Assembly (NCBI GenBank): GCA_001570385.1 | Contig: BBYL01000007.1 | Span: forward strand, 620,001 to 684,000 | Source of the DNA: Microtetraspora glauca | Lineage (GTDB): Bacteria; Actinomycetota; Actinomycetes; Streptosporangiales; Streptosporangiaceae | Direction: 5' to 3' | Length of the DNA: 64,000 nt | Part shown: positions 8,135 to 16,996 of the stretch, piece by piece | Numbering within the stretch: the stretch's first letter is position 1 | How the letters are laid out: every line of letters begins with the position of its first letter | Translations under genes and position numbers: made by a program | Notes under the pieces: model-generated | Told to the model about the DNA's origin: nothing | What the model saw: the letters and a program-made list of their open reading frames with translations, nothing else | The model's database searches: none

Positions 8135-9450
8135 GCGGGCAGCAGGGCGGCATCGACCACACGCTGGTGAAGCGGTTCCGCCAGGAGGTCGGCGACCGTC
8201 TGGCCCACCAGCGGCGGCTGGACCAGGCGAGCGGCATCCCCCCGATGACCGGAGAGGACGAGCGGCAGTTCGCCCGCGCGCTGATCGCGCAGGTCCTGGA
8301 GGAGTACGCCAGGGGCGAGATCGGCGTCGGCCGCACCCCGCCCACCGTCGACGAGGAGGAGGCGCTCGCCGCCGGCATCCACGCCGCGCTGTTCGGCGTG
8401 GGCCGTCTCCAGCCGTTCCTGGACGACCCCGAGGTCGAGAACATCGACATCAACGGCTGCGACCGGGTCTTCGTGAGCTACGCCGACGGGCAGGAGATCG
8501 CGCACGAGCCCGTCGCCGACTCCGACGACGAGCTGATCGAGCTCATCCAGATCCTCGCGGCGTACTCCGGCCTGTCGTCCCGGCCGTTCGACACCGCGAA
8601 CCCGCAGCTCGACCTGCGTCTGCCCGACGGCTCCCGGTTGTCGGCCGTCATGGACGTCACCGTACGGCCCGCCGTGTCGATCCGCCGGGCCCGCCTGGGC
8701 AAGGTGTTCCTCAGCGACCTGGTGGGCAACGGCACACTCGCCCCCGAGCTCGGCCGCTTCCTCGCGGCCGCGGTCGCGGCGCGCAAGAACATCATGATCG
8801 CCGGGTCGACCAACGCGGGGAAGACGACGCTGCTGCGGGCGCTGGCCAACGAGATCCCCGTGGCAGAGCGGCTCATCACGGTCGAGCGCGCGCTCGAACT
8901 CGGCCTCGACCAGTTCCCCGAGCTGCACCCCAACGTGGTGGCGTTCGAGCAGCGCCTGCCGAACTCCGAGGGGCAGGGCGAGATCACCATGGCCGAGCTG
9001 GTCCGGCGCTCCCTGCGGATGAACCCCTCGCGGGTCATCGTCGGCGAGGTCCTGGGCGACGAGATCGTCACCATGCTCAACGCGATGACGCAGGGCAACG
9101 ACGGCTCGCTCTCCACGATCCACGCCAACTCCTCGATGGAGGTCTTCAACCGCATCGCGACGTACGCCCTGCAGGCCGACGAGCGGCTGCCCATCGAGGC
9201 GACCCACATGCTCATCGCGGGCGCGATCGACTTCGTGGTCTTCATCGAGAAGCGCAACGACTACCACCGCGGCGGGACGCTCCGGCGCTTCGTGACCAGC
9301 GTGCGCGAGGTCACGGGCTGCGACGGGCGGGTCCTGTCCTCGGAGGTCTTCATCGCCGCGGGCGACCGCGTCGTCCCGCACGCCCCGATCTCCTGCCTGG
9401 ACGAGCTGGCGGCGCACGGCTACGACCCCGCACAGGAGGTGTGGCGCTGA
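8131..9450 (+). CDS. tadA: TadA/CpaF secretion ATPase
   Basis: 439 residues. N-terminal helical domain, then the GspE/VirB11-type ATPase: Walker A GSTNAGKTT (about residue 228), an Asp box/Walker B region around VGEVLGDEIV and the His box STIHANSS. This is the hexameric motor that polymerises Flp pilin at the inner face of the membrane. ATG 8131 overlaps the previous stop (ATGA), and the stop shares one base with the next ATG, so translation is coupled both ways. Confidence 0.93.
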   Translation: MSGQQGGIDHTLVKRFRQEVGDRLAHQRRLDQASGIPPMTGEDERQFARALIAQVLEEYARGEIGVGRTPPTVDEEEALAAGIHAALFGVGRLQPFLDDPEVENIDINGCDRVFVSYADGQEIAHEPVADSDDELIELIQILAAYSGLSSRPFDTANPQLDLRLPDGSRLSAVMDVTVRPAVSIRRARLGKVFLSDLVGNGTLAPELGRFLAAAVAARKNIMIAGSTNAGKTTLLRALANEIPVAERLITVERALELGLDQFPELHPNVVAFEQRLPNSEGQGEITMAELVRRSLRMNPSRVIVGEVLGDEIVTMLNAMTQGNDGSLSTIHANSSMEVFNRIATYALQADERLPIEATHMLIAGAIDFVVFIEKRNDYHRGGTLRRFVTSVREVTGCDGRVLSSEVFIAAGDRVVPHAPISCLDELAAHGYDPAQEVWR

Positions 9451-10391
9451 TGCCCGCCGGTTTGTTCGATCCGCTGGTGCTGCTGACCGGCGCGGTGACG
9501 GGCGGCGGCCTGTTCCTCCTCGCCCTCGCCCTATACGGCCTGCGCCCCCGGCCCGCCGGCCCCGACGGGAAGTCCGGCCGGCGCGAGCTGCTCAGGACGC
9601 TGTCCACCCGGACCGCGATCGGAGTGATCACCGGGTTCGTCGTCCTGCTGGTGACGGGATGGCCGGTGATGGCGGTCGGCGCCGTCCTCCTCGTCCTGGC
9701 CTGGCGCGGCCTGGCCGGCGGCGCGTCAGAGGAGCGCGCGGCCATGCGGCGCCTGGAGGGGCTGGCCGCGTGGACCGAGTCGCTGCGGGACACGATCGCC
9801 GGCGCCGCCGGGCTCGAACAGGCCATCCCCTCGTCCATCCGGGCGGCCGCGCCCATGCTCCGGCCGCACCTGCTCGCGCTCGTGGACCGGTTGCACTCCC
9901 GCATGCCCCTGGCCGACGGGCTGAGGATGTTCGCCGACGAGCTCGACGACCCCTCCGCCGACCTCGTCGTCGCGGCGTTGATCCTCAACTCGCGGCTGCG
10001 TGGTCCCGGCCTGCGTGACGTGCTGTCCGCGCTGGCCGTCTCCGCCCGCGAGGAGCTCGACATGCGGCGAAGGGTCGAGGCCGAGCGCCGATCCACCCGC
10101 AAGAGCGTGCAGATCGTGGTCGGCACGGCACTGGCCTTCGCGGCCATCCTGGTGATCTTCAACCGTTCGTACGTGGAGGAGTACGGCTCGGTGCTCGGCC
10201 AGGCCGTCCTCGTCGTGGTCGCGGGGTTGTTCGGCGCCGGATTCGCGTGGATGCGCCGGCTGGCCCGCTTCGACAAGCCCGCCCGGATCCTCGCGCCGTA
10301 CGCGGGCGCGGGCGGGCCGGTGGCGAGGGGCGGCGAGCCGCGCGACGACGCCGCGGACGAGTCCGCGCTCCGGGCGGGAGGGACACGATGA
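9450..10391 (+). CDS. tadB: TadB-like membrane platform protein
   Basis: 313 residues, GspF/T2SSF-type. Hydrophobic N-terminal helices (VLLTGAVTGGGLFLLALALYG and a second pair), a cytoplasmic helical domain (about 90-220) and two C-terminal helices (IVVGTALAFAAILVIF and AVLVVVAGLFGAGFAW). With TadC it forms the inner-membrane platform on which the TadA ATPase acts. ATG 9450 overlaps the tadA stop by one base and is preferred to GTG 9441. Confidence 0.88.
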   Translation: MPAGLFDPLVLLTGAVTGGGLFLLALALYGLRPRPAGPDGKSGRRELLRTLSTRTAIGVITGFVVLLVTGWPVMAVGAVLLVLAWRGLAGGASEERAAMRRLEGLAAWTESLRDTIAGAAGLEQAIPSSIRAAAPMLRPHLLALVDRLHSRMPLADGLRMFADELDDPSADLVVAALILNSRLRGPGLRDVLSALAVSAREELDMRRRVEAERRSTRKSVQIVVGTALAFAAILVIFNRSYVEEYGSVLGQAVLVVVAGLFGAGFAWMRRLARFDKPARILAPYAGAGGPVARGGEPRDDAADESALRAGGTR

Positions 10392-11326
10392 CAGAGCCGG
10401 CGCTCGCGGGAGCCGTACTCGGCCTGGGCCTCTTCCTGCTCTTCCGCGCGCTGTTCCCACCGAGGCCCGGCCTGTTCGCCCGGCTGACGGCGCTCGACCT
10501 GGCGCGTGAGGGCGCCGACCTGCCGAGGGCGCCGCTCATTGCCCCCGACGAGCAGGTCAGCGCGTTCCGCCGCGACCTCGGCGTACGGCTCGCGCGGTTC
10601 TACGCGGCCAGAGGATGGGAGGCCCGGTCCATCCGGGCCGACCTGGCGCTGCTCGGCAAGTCCTTCGAGGGGTTCCTCGCCACGAAGGTCCTGCTCGCGG
10701 CGTGCGGGCTGCTGGTCTTCCCCCTCCTGGTCGGCTGGCTGGCGCTGATGGGCTGGGACATGTCGGTGAACATCCCGCTCTGGTCCGCGCTGGCGGTCTC
10801 CGCGGTCTTCTTCCTCCTCCCCGACATGCAGATCCGGCGCGACGCGGCAGTCCGCCGCCGCGACTTCCGGCACGCGGTCGGCGCGTTCCTCGACCTCGTC
10901 GCCATGAACCTCGCGGGCGGACGCGGCGTCCCGGAGGCGCTGATGATGGCGGTCGCCGTCGGCAGCCCCACCGGGAGCTCCGGTGCGGGCGCCAACTGGG
11001 CGATGGAACGCATCCGCGAGGCGCTCGGCAACGCCCGCATCGTCGGCATCACCCCCTGGCAGGCCCTCGGGCAGCTCGGCGACGAGATCAACGTGGACGA
11101 GCTGCGCGACCTGTCCGCCGCGCTCGGCCTGGTCGCCGACGACGGCGCCAAGGTCCGCTCCTCGCTCACCGCGCGTGCCGCGACCCTCCGGCGGAGGGAG
11201 CTCGCCGAGGTCGAGGGCAAGGCGGGGGAGCGATCCCAGTCGATGCTCGTCGCCCAGCTCCTGCTGTGCGCCGGCTTCGTGATCTTTCTCAGTTTCCCGG
11301 CGGCCATGAAGATGTTGGGGGCGTAG
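10388..11326 (+). CDS. tadC: TadC-like membrane platform protein
   Basis: 312 residues, the second T2SSF-type protein. It has an N-terminal helix (LAGAVLGLGLFLLFRALF), a central pair of helices (VLLAACGLLVFPLLVGWLAL and the ALAVSAVFFLLPD segment), the T2SSF cytoplasmic domain and a last helix (LLLCAGFVIFLSF). It starts in an ATGA overlap with tadB, and its stop abuts the pilin ATG. Confidence 0.88.
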   Translation: MTEPALAGAVLGLGLFLLFRALFPPRPGLFARLTALDLAREGADLPRAPLIAPDEQVSAFRRDLGVRLARFYAARGWEARSIRADLALLGKSFEGFLATKVLLAACGLLVFPLLVGWLALMGWDMSVNIPLWSALAVSAVFFLLPDMQIRRDAAVRRRDFRHAVGAFLDLVAMNLAGGRGVPEALMMAVAVGSPTGSSGAGANWAMERIREALGNARIVGITPWQALGQLGDEINVDELRDLSAALGLVADDGAKVRSSLTARAATLRRRELAEVEGKAGERSQSMLVAQLLLCAGFVIFLSFPAAMKMLGA

Positions 11327-11578
11327 ATGCTCACCTATTTGATCGCGATGCTCCATGTGCGGATCGACCGCGCGCGTAACGCGCCGAGCAAGGGGGCCTC
11401 GGCCGTCGAGTGGGTGATCATCACGGCGATCATCGCCGGAGTCGCGCTCGGCCTGGCCACCCTCATCAAGAACCTGGTCACGCAGAAGGAAGCCGACATC
11501 ACCTCCAACTTCGGCGGCGGTGGCGGCACCGGCGGCGGGGGAGGCGGGGGAGGTCAGTTCGACGGCGGCCCAGAGTGA
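11327..11578 (+). CDS. flp: Flp-type pilin (Tad pilus major subunit)
   Basis: 83 residues. A short basic leader ends in KGASAVEW, with a Gly/Ala prepilin-peptidase site and the characteristic Glu five residues on, followed by one hydrophobic helix (VIITAIIAGVALGLATLI). The C-terminus is a Gly-rich tail. This is the size and build of Flp pilins, which are cleaved by a TadV/CpaA peptidase and polymerised by TadA-TadB-TadC. No prepilin peptidase gene is visible in the window. The ATG follows the tadC stop directly. Confidence 0.85.
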   Translation: MLTYLIAMLHVRIDRARNAPSKGASAVEWVIITAIIAGVALGLATLIKNLVTQKEADITSNFGGGGGTGGGGGGGGQFDGGPE

Positions 11579-12039
11579 CCCGGTCGGCAGGGATCCGGCT
11601 CCGAGCGACCCGGTCCACGGTGCCGCGGACCGCGCGCGACCGCGGAGCGACCGTGATCGAGCTCGCCATGCTCATGCCGATCGTCCTGGCCGTGGTGCTG
11701 CTGGTCGTCCAGCTCACGCTCTGGTTCCACGGCAGGCAGGTCGCCGACGCCGCCGCCAGGGAAGGCGCGAGGCTCGCCCGCGCGGCCGGGACCTCGGAGA
11801 GCTGGCAGGGCGACGCCGAGGCGAAGGCCGAGCAGATCGTGCGGGCGGTCGGGCCCGAGATCCTCAGGAACGCCACGGCTCGGGCCTGGGAACGCGGTGA
11901 CCAGCGCGGCGTCGACGTGACCGGCAGCGCCGTCCAGGTGGTGCCGCTGCTTCCCGAGATGACGTTCACCATCACCGCCAGTTTCGGCGGCCCCATCGAG
12001 TGTTTCCGCCCCGACGACGGTTCGGACGGATGCCAATGA
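11575..12039 (+). CDS. tadE: TadE-like pseudopilin
   Basis: 154 residues from GTG 11575, which overlaps the pilin stop (GTGA). After an Arg-rich leader comes the TadE signature RDRGATVIELAMLMPIVLAV, with a cleavable pilin-like site and Glu at +5, then an extracellular domain with two Cys near the C-terminus (IECFRP and DGCQ). TadE proteins are minor pilins of Tad machines. Confidence 0.85.
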   Translation: MTRSAGIRLRATRSTVPRTARDRGATVIELAMLMPIVLAVVLLVVQLTLWFHGRQVADAAAREGARLARAAGTSESWQGDAEAKAEQIVRAVGPEILRNATARAWERGDQRGVDVTGSAVQVVPLLPEMTFTITASFGGPIECFRPDDGSDGCQ

Positions 12040-12497
12040 GACCGATGCCGCGAAGACCTGTGCCGGTGACCCGTCCCGTACGGCGTCCGCCTCCCGAGGC
12101 GTCCCGCCCCCGGTCGCGGGACGGCGGGTCGATGACGGCCGAGACCGTGATGCTCGCGCCCGTCTTCCTGCTCTTCCTCATGTTCCTCGTCGGGGCGGGC
12201 CGGGTCGTCGAGGCCCAGGGGGAGGTCAACGGCGCGGCCAGGGACGCGGCCCGCGCGGCGTCGGTCCAGCGGACCCGGTCGGAGGCCGAGTCGGCGGCGG
12301 CGGAGACGGCCGAGGCCGCGCTCTCCGGCGACTGCGCTCCCGAGGTCGGCCTGTCGGGCACCGAATGGAAGGAAGGCGGCGTCGTCCAGGTCGCCGTGAC
12401 CTGCGAGCTGAACCTGGACTTCCTCGGCTTCGGCACGACACGGCGCATGAAGGGGACCTCCGTCGTCCCGCTGGAGCAGTTCCGGAGGGTGGATTGA
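12036..12497 (+). CDS. second TadE-like pseudopilin
   Basis: 153 residues from ATG 12036 (ATGA overlap); ATG 12030 is an alternative. The leader is Pro/Arg-rich and basic, followed by DGGSMTAETVMLAPVFLLFLMFL, which again has Glu at +5 of the hydrophobic stretch. The remaining domain is small, with a Cys pair. This is probably a minor pilin that partners the preceding TadE-like protein. Confidence 0.82.
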   Translation: MRPMPRRPVPVTRPVRRPPPEASRPRSRDGGSMTAETVMLAPVFLLFLMFLVGAGRVVEAQGEVNGAARDAARAASVQRTRSEAESAAAETAEAALSGDCAPEVGLSGTEWKEGGVVQVAVTCELNLDFLGFGTTRRMKGTSVVPLEQFRRVD

Positions 12498-12988
12498 CCG
12501 AACCGCACGGGCGGCGCGGCCGTACGCGCCGGTCAGGCCGCCAAAGACGCATCGCGGGATCGCGGGCGTGGGGTGAGCGGGGATCGATGTCGGTCTTCGT
12601 GGTCATCTTCTCCGTGGCGGTCTTCCTGCTCGCCGGGCTGCTCGTCGACGGCGGGGCGGCCATCAACGCCCGGCTTCGGGCCGCCGACGTCGCGGAACAG
12701 GGTGCCCGCGCCGCGGCCGACCAGATCGACGTGGAGGCGCTGCGCGCCAACGGCCAGGTACGGCTGCTCGCCGACGAGGGCGCCGTGTGCGGCCGGGCGG
12801 GGGAGATCGTGGCGGCCCACGACGACCAGGACGTACAGATGAAGCGCTGTGAGATCGGCGGAGGCCAGGCGGAGGTGACCGTCGAGGTCGGCGTCCGCTG
12901 GAACGCCGTGTTCCTGTCGGTGCTCGGATTCGGCGGCTCGGAGATGGCGGCCACCGCCACGGCCGGGCCGGACGCGGGGGACGCATGA
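12494..12988 (+). CDS. TadG-like minor pilin, TTG start
   Basis: 164 residues if read from TTG 12494, which overlaps the previous stop (TTGA). ATG 12587 in the same frame is a shorter alternative. A basic Arg-rich leader precedes RGSMSVFVVIFSVAVFLLAGLLVDGGAAI, the pattern of TadG/Rv3654c-like proteins, which lack the usual Glu5. A Cys pair follows in the outer domain. The coupling and position match the third pseudopilin of actinobacterial tad loci. Confidence 0.78.
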   Translation: MTEPHGRRGRTRRSGRQRRIAGSRAWGERGSMSVFVVIFSVAVFLLAGLLVDGGAAINARLRAADVAEQGARAAADQIDVEALRANGQVRLLADEGAVCGRAGEIVAAHDDQDVQMKRCEIGGGQAEVTVEVGVRWNAVFLSVLGFGGSEMAATATAGPDAGDA

Positions 12989-15900
12989 CCGGTGAAGGGA
13001 ACTCGTGGCCGCGCGGTTCGAGCTCGCCGCGGCGCCCCCGCGGCGCGGGCCGCCCTCCCGGTGGTGGCCGTCCACCCGGCGGTGGTCGCCCTCCCGGCCA
13101 GCGGGCACCGCTGCCACCGGCGCTGCCGCCTTCCCGCGATCCCACGCCGCCGTCCGAGGGACGCTCCACCCGGCCGCCGGTCGCCGACCGTGACCAGCCG
13201 TCCTTCTCGACCTTCCAGCAGACCGCCGCGCACCAGCACCGCCGGCAGGGCCGCCGGGCCGTCCGGCGTCCGGTGCGCATCCCGCCGAAGCGGACGCCGC
13301 GCGACGTCCTCGCCGGGGTCGCGGCCCTGCTGGCGCTGGTCGCCCTCGTGGGCGGCGTGCCGTACGCGCTGATCAGGCTGGCCGGGCCGCCGCTGCGGCC
13401 CGAGCTGCGGGACATGGACGTGCTCACGAGCAACGTCGGCCCGGAGACGGTCATCGCGATCCTCATCCTGCTGGTGTGGCTGGCCTGGTTGCAGCTGCTC
13501 GTCTGCGTGATCGTGGAGGTGTACGCCGGGATCCGCCGGGTGGGCATGCCGGCGCGGGTCCCCCTGTCCGGCGGCACGCAGGCGCTCGCCAACCGGCTCG
13601 TCTCGGCCGTGCTGCTGCTGTTCGCCGCAGCGGCGGTGGCCGTTCCGGTGATCGGGCCGGTCACCGGGGCCGGCACCGGCCCGTCGATCCGTCCCCAGGC
13701 GGCGACGCTGTCCGCGCCCGTGGTCACGACCGAGGACCGCCCGCCGCTCCAGGCCCGCGAGGTGAAGAAGGTCTACGTCGTGCAGCCGCCGCACGGGCGC
13801 CACCACGAGAGCCTGTGGGAGATCGCCGACAAGTGTCTCGGCGACGGCCGCCGCTATCCCGAGATCTACCGGCTCAACCAGCACAAGGAGCAGCCCGACG
13901 GCAGCCGGTTGCGGATGGCCGACCTGATCAGGCCGGGCTGGGTCCTCGACATGCCGGACGACGCGAGGAACGTCCTGATCGTCCCGGTGGAGGAGGACCG
14001 GCGCACCACGCTGGACCAGCATCCCCGGATGCCGACGGACAGCAGTGGCGACCTGGACGACGACCTCGGCAACGAAGGCGACACCGGCCGGGACGCCGGG
14101 CGCGGCGACGCCGGGCGGGGCGAGAACCGCGATCCGGTGTCGGGAAACGACGATTTCCAGATGCCGCCGCCCGCCCTGCCCGAACGCCCCCACCGCGAGA
14201 CCGCCGGGGCCGAGCCGTCGCCGGTCCCCTCGGCGCAGGACACGACCGCCAGGGGCGACAGGACGGCGGCGCAGCACGGCGAACCCTCGCTGGCCGGGCC
14301 CCACGGGCAGCGGGAGGACGGCGGCCCGGACCTCGCCGACTACCTCGCGGCGGCGTCGCTGGCGGCGGCCGGGCTGCTCGCCATTCTGGGGCGGCGGCGC
14401 AGGGAGCAGCTCTGGCGGCGCGCGTTCGGCCGGCGGGTGGTCCGGCCGAGAGGGGACGCCGCCGGGGCCGAGGTGGCGATCCGCCTCGGGGCCGACGCGC
14501 CGGGCAGCCGCATGCTCGACCTGGGGCTGCGCCTGCTGGGCAGGCTGCTCGCCGACCGGGACAGGCGCCCGCCGACGATCTACGCGGTCCACCTGTCCAG
14601 CAGGGGCCTGGACCTGTGGATCCACCCTGCGGACCTGGACGCGCCCGAGCCCTGGGAGGCGTGCGACGGCGGGCAGGTGTGGCGGCTCCACGCGCACGAA
14701 GGGCGCCGGATCGACGAGGGGGACCTCGCCGGCGTGCCCGCTCCGTACCCGGGCCTCGTCTCCCTGGGGACCGCGGACGGCGGCAGGGTGCTCGTCGACC
14801 TGGAGGCCGCGCAGGGGATCGTCGCCATGGAGGGCACCAACACCGTCGCCGCCATGTCCGCGCTCGCCGTCGAGCTGGCGACCAACCGCTGGTCGGACCA
14901 CATGACGCTCACCCTCGTCGGGTTCGGCGAGGAGCTGACGCTGATCGCGCCCGACCGGATCCGGGTCGCGGGCAGCCTCGCCGAGGTCCTGCCCGAGCTG
15001 GAGGAACGCGCGGCCCGCGAGACCGGCGACGTCCTCACCGGACGGATCCACTCCAGGGTGGCCGATCCCGCCTGGACGCCCCACTACCTGCTCTCGGCGA
15101 TCCGCCCGGACGAGGACGAGGCGCGCCGCCTCGCGGTGCTCGGCAAGGCGACGCGCACGGCCACCGGATACGTCGTGTCGGGCGGGATGCCGCACGCGAC
15201 CTGGACCTGGGAGATCACCGACGGTGGCCGGGCCAGGATCGACGCCCTGGGGTTCGAGGTCGACGCCCAGCTCCTGCCGCGCCGCCACTACACCGCCGTC
15301 ATCGACCTGTTCCGTACGGCACAGCGCGCAGACGGCGAGCCGCTGCCCGAACCCGAGGTGCGGGTGCCGGACGAGCCCCCCTCGATCGAGGTCCGCATCC
15401 TCGGCCCGGTCGAGATCAGCCCGGTGAACCGGCTGGAAGAGGGCCGGGCCGCGCTCGCCCACGAGATGGTCGTCTACCTGGCGGCGCATCCGTCGGGGGT
15501 GCATCCGGTCGTCCTCGGCGGCGTGCTGTGGCCGCGCGGCGTGCAGGCGGTGGTCCGCGACGCGACCATCGCGCGTGTGGTGGAGTGGCTCGGCGCCGAC
15601 GCGGAAGGCCGCCCGCATGTCCACGCGGACGAGTCGGGGCGGCTGCGGCTCGGCCCCGAGATCAGAAGCGACTGGCATCTCTTCCAGGAGCTGGTCCGCA
15701 GATCCCGTGACCAGCACCCCGAGGCGGAGACCCTCCTGCTGGAGAAGGCCGTCGGGCTGGTGCGCGGGCCGTTGCTGAGCGGCAGGCCGACGGGCCGGTA
15801 CGCCTGGCTCGCCGCCGACTCGCTCGAGTACGACGTGACGGCGAGCGTGGCGGACGCCGCCCACCGCCTCTGCGAGCTGCGGCTGGCGCGGGGCGAGCCG

Positions 15901-16161
15901 ATGGCCGCGGTCGCGGCGGCACGGGCGGGCCTGCTCCTCGCGGCGGACGACGAGGGGCTCTGGCGCGACCTGCTGCGGGCCGCGCACGCCACCGGCGATC
16001 CCGCGCGGCTGCGCGCGGTGGTCGACGGCCTGCACCGAAGGGCCGCGTCCCATCCCCACGGAGGCGGCATGGCTCCCGAGACGGAGGCGCTGATCGATGA
16101 ACTGCTCCCGGACTGGCGCCGGGGCGCCCCCCCGGGCCTCGGCACCCCGCGTCTCGCGTGA
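12985..16161 (+). CDS. membrane LysM-BTAD fusion protein of the tad locus
   Basis: 1,058 residues, ATGA overlap with the TadG-like gene. N-terminal Gly/Pro repeats (GGRPPGG type), three membrane helices between about 110 and 230, then a LysM-like domain (about 257-320, ESLWEIADKCLGDGRRYPEIY). An acidic linker, a fourth helix near 455-472 and a long cytoplasmic part end in a winged-helix plus BTAD-type region (about 790-1058, starting IEVRILGPVEIS). BTAD occurs in SARP-type activators and helical signalling proteins. LysM normally binds peptidoglycan. I infer a wall-to-cytoplasm sensor or assembly scaffold for the pilus; DNA binding is not shown. Similar proteins are known beside actinobacterial tad genes. 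Confidence 0.75.
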   Translation: MTGEGNSWPRGSSSPRRPRGAGRPPGGGRPPGGGRPPGQRAPLPPALPPSRDPTPPSEGRSTRPPVADRDQPSFSTFQQTAAHQHRRQGRRAVRRPVRIPPKRTPRDVLAGVAALLALVALVGGVPYALIRLAGPPLRPELRDMDVLTSNVGPETVIAILILLVWLAWLQLLVCVIVEVYAGIRRVGMPARVPLSGGTQALANRLVSAVLLLFAAAAVAVPVIGPVTGAGTGPSIRPQAATLSAPVVTTEDRPPLQAREVKKVYVVQPPHGRHHESLWEIADKCLGDGRRYPEIYRLNQHKEQPDGSRLRMADLIRPGWVLDMPDDARNVLIVPVEEDRRTTLDQHPRMPTDSSGDLDDDLGNEGDTGRDAGRGDAGRGENRDPVSGNDDFQMPPPALPERPHRETAGAEPSPVPSAQDTTARGDRTAAQHGEPSLAGPHGQREDGGPDLADYLAAASLAAAGLLAILGRRRREQLWRRAFGRRVVRPRGDAAGAEVAIRLGADAPGSRMLDLGLRLLGRLLADRDRRPPTIYAVHLSSRGLDLWIHPADLDAPEPWEACDGGQVWRLHAHEGRRIDEGDLAGVPAPYPGLVSLGTADGGRVLVDLEAAQGIVAMEGTNTVAAMSALAVELATNRWSDHMTLTLVGFGEELTLIAPDRIRVAGSLAEVLPELEERAARETGDVLTGRIHSRVADPAWTPHYLLSAIRPDEDEARRLAVLGKATRTATGYVVSGGMPHATWTWEITDGGRARIDALGFEVDAQLLPRRHYTAVIDLFRTAQRADGEPLPEPEVRVPDEPPSIEVRILGPVEISPVNRLEEGRAALAHEMVVYLAAHPSGVHPVVLGGVLWPRGVQAVVRDATIARVVEWLGADAEGRPHVHADESGRLRLGPEIRSDWHLFQELVRRSRDQHPEAETLLLEKAVGLVRGPLLSGRPTGRYAWLAADSLEYDVTASVADAAHRLCELRLARGEPMAAVAAARAGLLLAADDEGLWRDLLRAAHATGDPARLRAVVDGLHRRAASHPHGGGMAPETEALIDELLPDWRRGAPPGLGTPRLA

Positions 16162-16194
16162 CCGGCCACCGGCGACGGCGGGCGCCCCGCGAGG

Positions 16195-16266
16195 GGCGAG
16201 AACCCTGTCACCGGCGAGAGCCCCTTCACCGGCGAGAACCATGCGAGCGGCGAGAACCGTGCGGGG
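16195..16266 (+). repeat. four 18-bp tandem repeats across the lipoprotein start
   Basis: GGCGAG recurs at 16195, 16213, 16231 and 16249, each at the head of an 18-bp unit of the form GGCGAGAACC-N8. The spacing is exactly 18 (six codons), and the last copies cover the ATG at 16241. Read in frame, the units give ART/ARA-type hexapeptides, so the repeat may belong partly to the coding sequence. Confidence 0.75.
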
Positions 16267-16996
16267 CGCCGCGGTGCTGAGGGGCGGCGTCCTGTGCGCC
16301 CTGCTGTGCGCCCTGCTGTGCGGTCTCCTCGCGGCGGGATGCGGATCCTCCGGGAGAGAACCGGTCTTCGCCCCCGGAGGCACGGGCACGCTCGCGGGCG
16401 GGTCCACCGGCCGGGGCACCGCCGACGCCGTACGGGGGACGCCGTCCGCCACCACCCTCCCCACGGGGTCGCCGATCACTCCGGGGACCGAGGAGGTCTC
16501 GGCCGGGGACGGGCTGCGGGTCGAGATCGAATGGCCCTCGGGGGTGAACCCCGGCGTGGCCGGAGCGCTGCGCATGTACGCCGAGAGCTACACCGCCCTG
16601 TGGCGGGCCGTCGCCAGCGGCGGGCAGGACGCCTCCTACCTCGCGAAGGTGGAGCCGACGGCCGTCCGCGACATCGTGACCCGCCTGCGCGGGTTCTCCG
16701 ACCGGAACCTGTCGGCGCGCGGCGTGGCCCGGCTGTACGCGCTGCGAGTCGATTCCGAGGTCACGATCGGCGACCGGATGGGCGTACGGGTGCTCGGCTG
16801 CGTGGACGAGTCGGGGATCCGGATGACCGACTCGGTGGGGAAGCCCGTCGCGAACCAGCCGGACTGGACCCGGCCGCCGTTGTCCGTCTACCTGTGGGTC
16901 GGTGTGGTCGGCCGGGACGAAGGCGGTGTCTGGCGGATCAACACGTTCCGCATCGCCACCTACCCTGCCGCGCCCGCGAAGGAGTGTGCCCGATGA
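16241..16996 (+). CDS. lipoprotein of the tad operon
   Basis: 251 residues from ATG 16241. A basic N-terminus, a Leu/Cys-rich hydrophobic stretch and a lipobox LAAGC (Cys about residue 27) indicate lipid attachment on the outer face of the membrane. The mature domain is about 220 residues with a conserved-looking C-terminal beta-rich end and no recognised family. It ends in an ATGA overlap with the next gene, so it belongs to the tad transcript; the gap to the LysM-BTAD gene is 79 bp. It may be a pilus assembly or anchoring factor, but that is inference from position. Confidence 0.7.
   Translation: MRAARTVRGAAVLRGGVLCALLCALLCGLLAAGCGSSGREPVFAPGGTGTLAGGSTGRGTADAVRGTPSATTLPTGSPITPGTEEVSAGDGLRVEIEWPSGVNPGVAGALRMYAESYTALWRAVASGGQDASYLAKVEPTAVRDIVTRLRGFSDRNLSARGVARLYALRVDSEVTIGDRMGVRVLGCVDESGIRMTDSVGKPVANQPDWTRPPLSVYLWVGVVGRDEGGVWRINTFRIATYPAAPAKECAR

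Noticed and set aside
12226..16575. 1,449-codon minus-strand frame across the tad operon
   Set aside because: Shadow of several real plus-strand genes with recognisable Tad and LysM-BTAD products.
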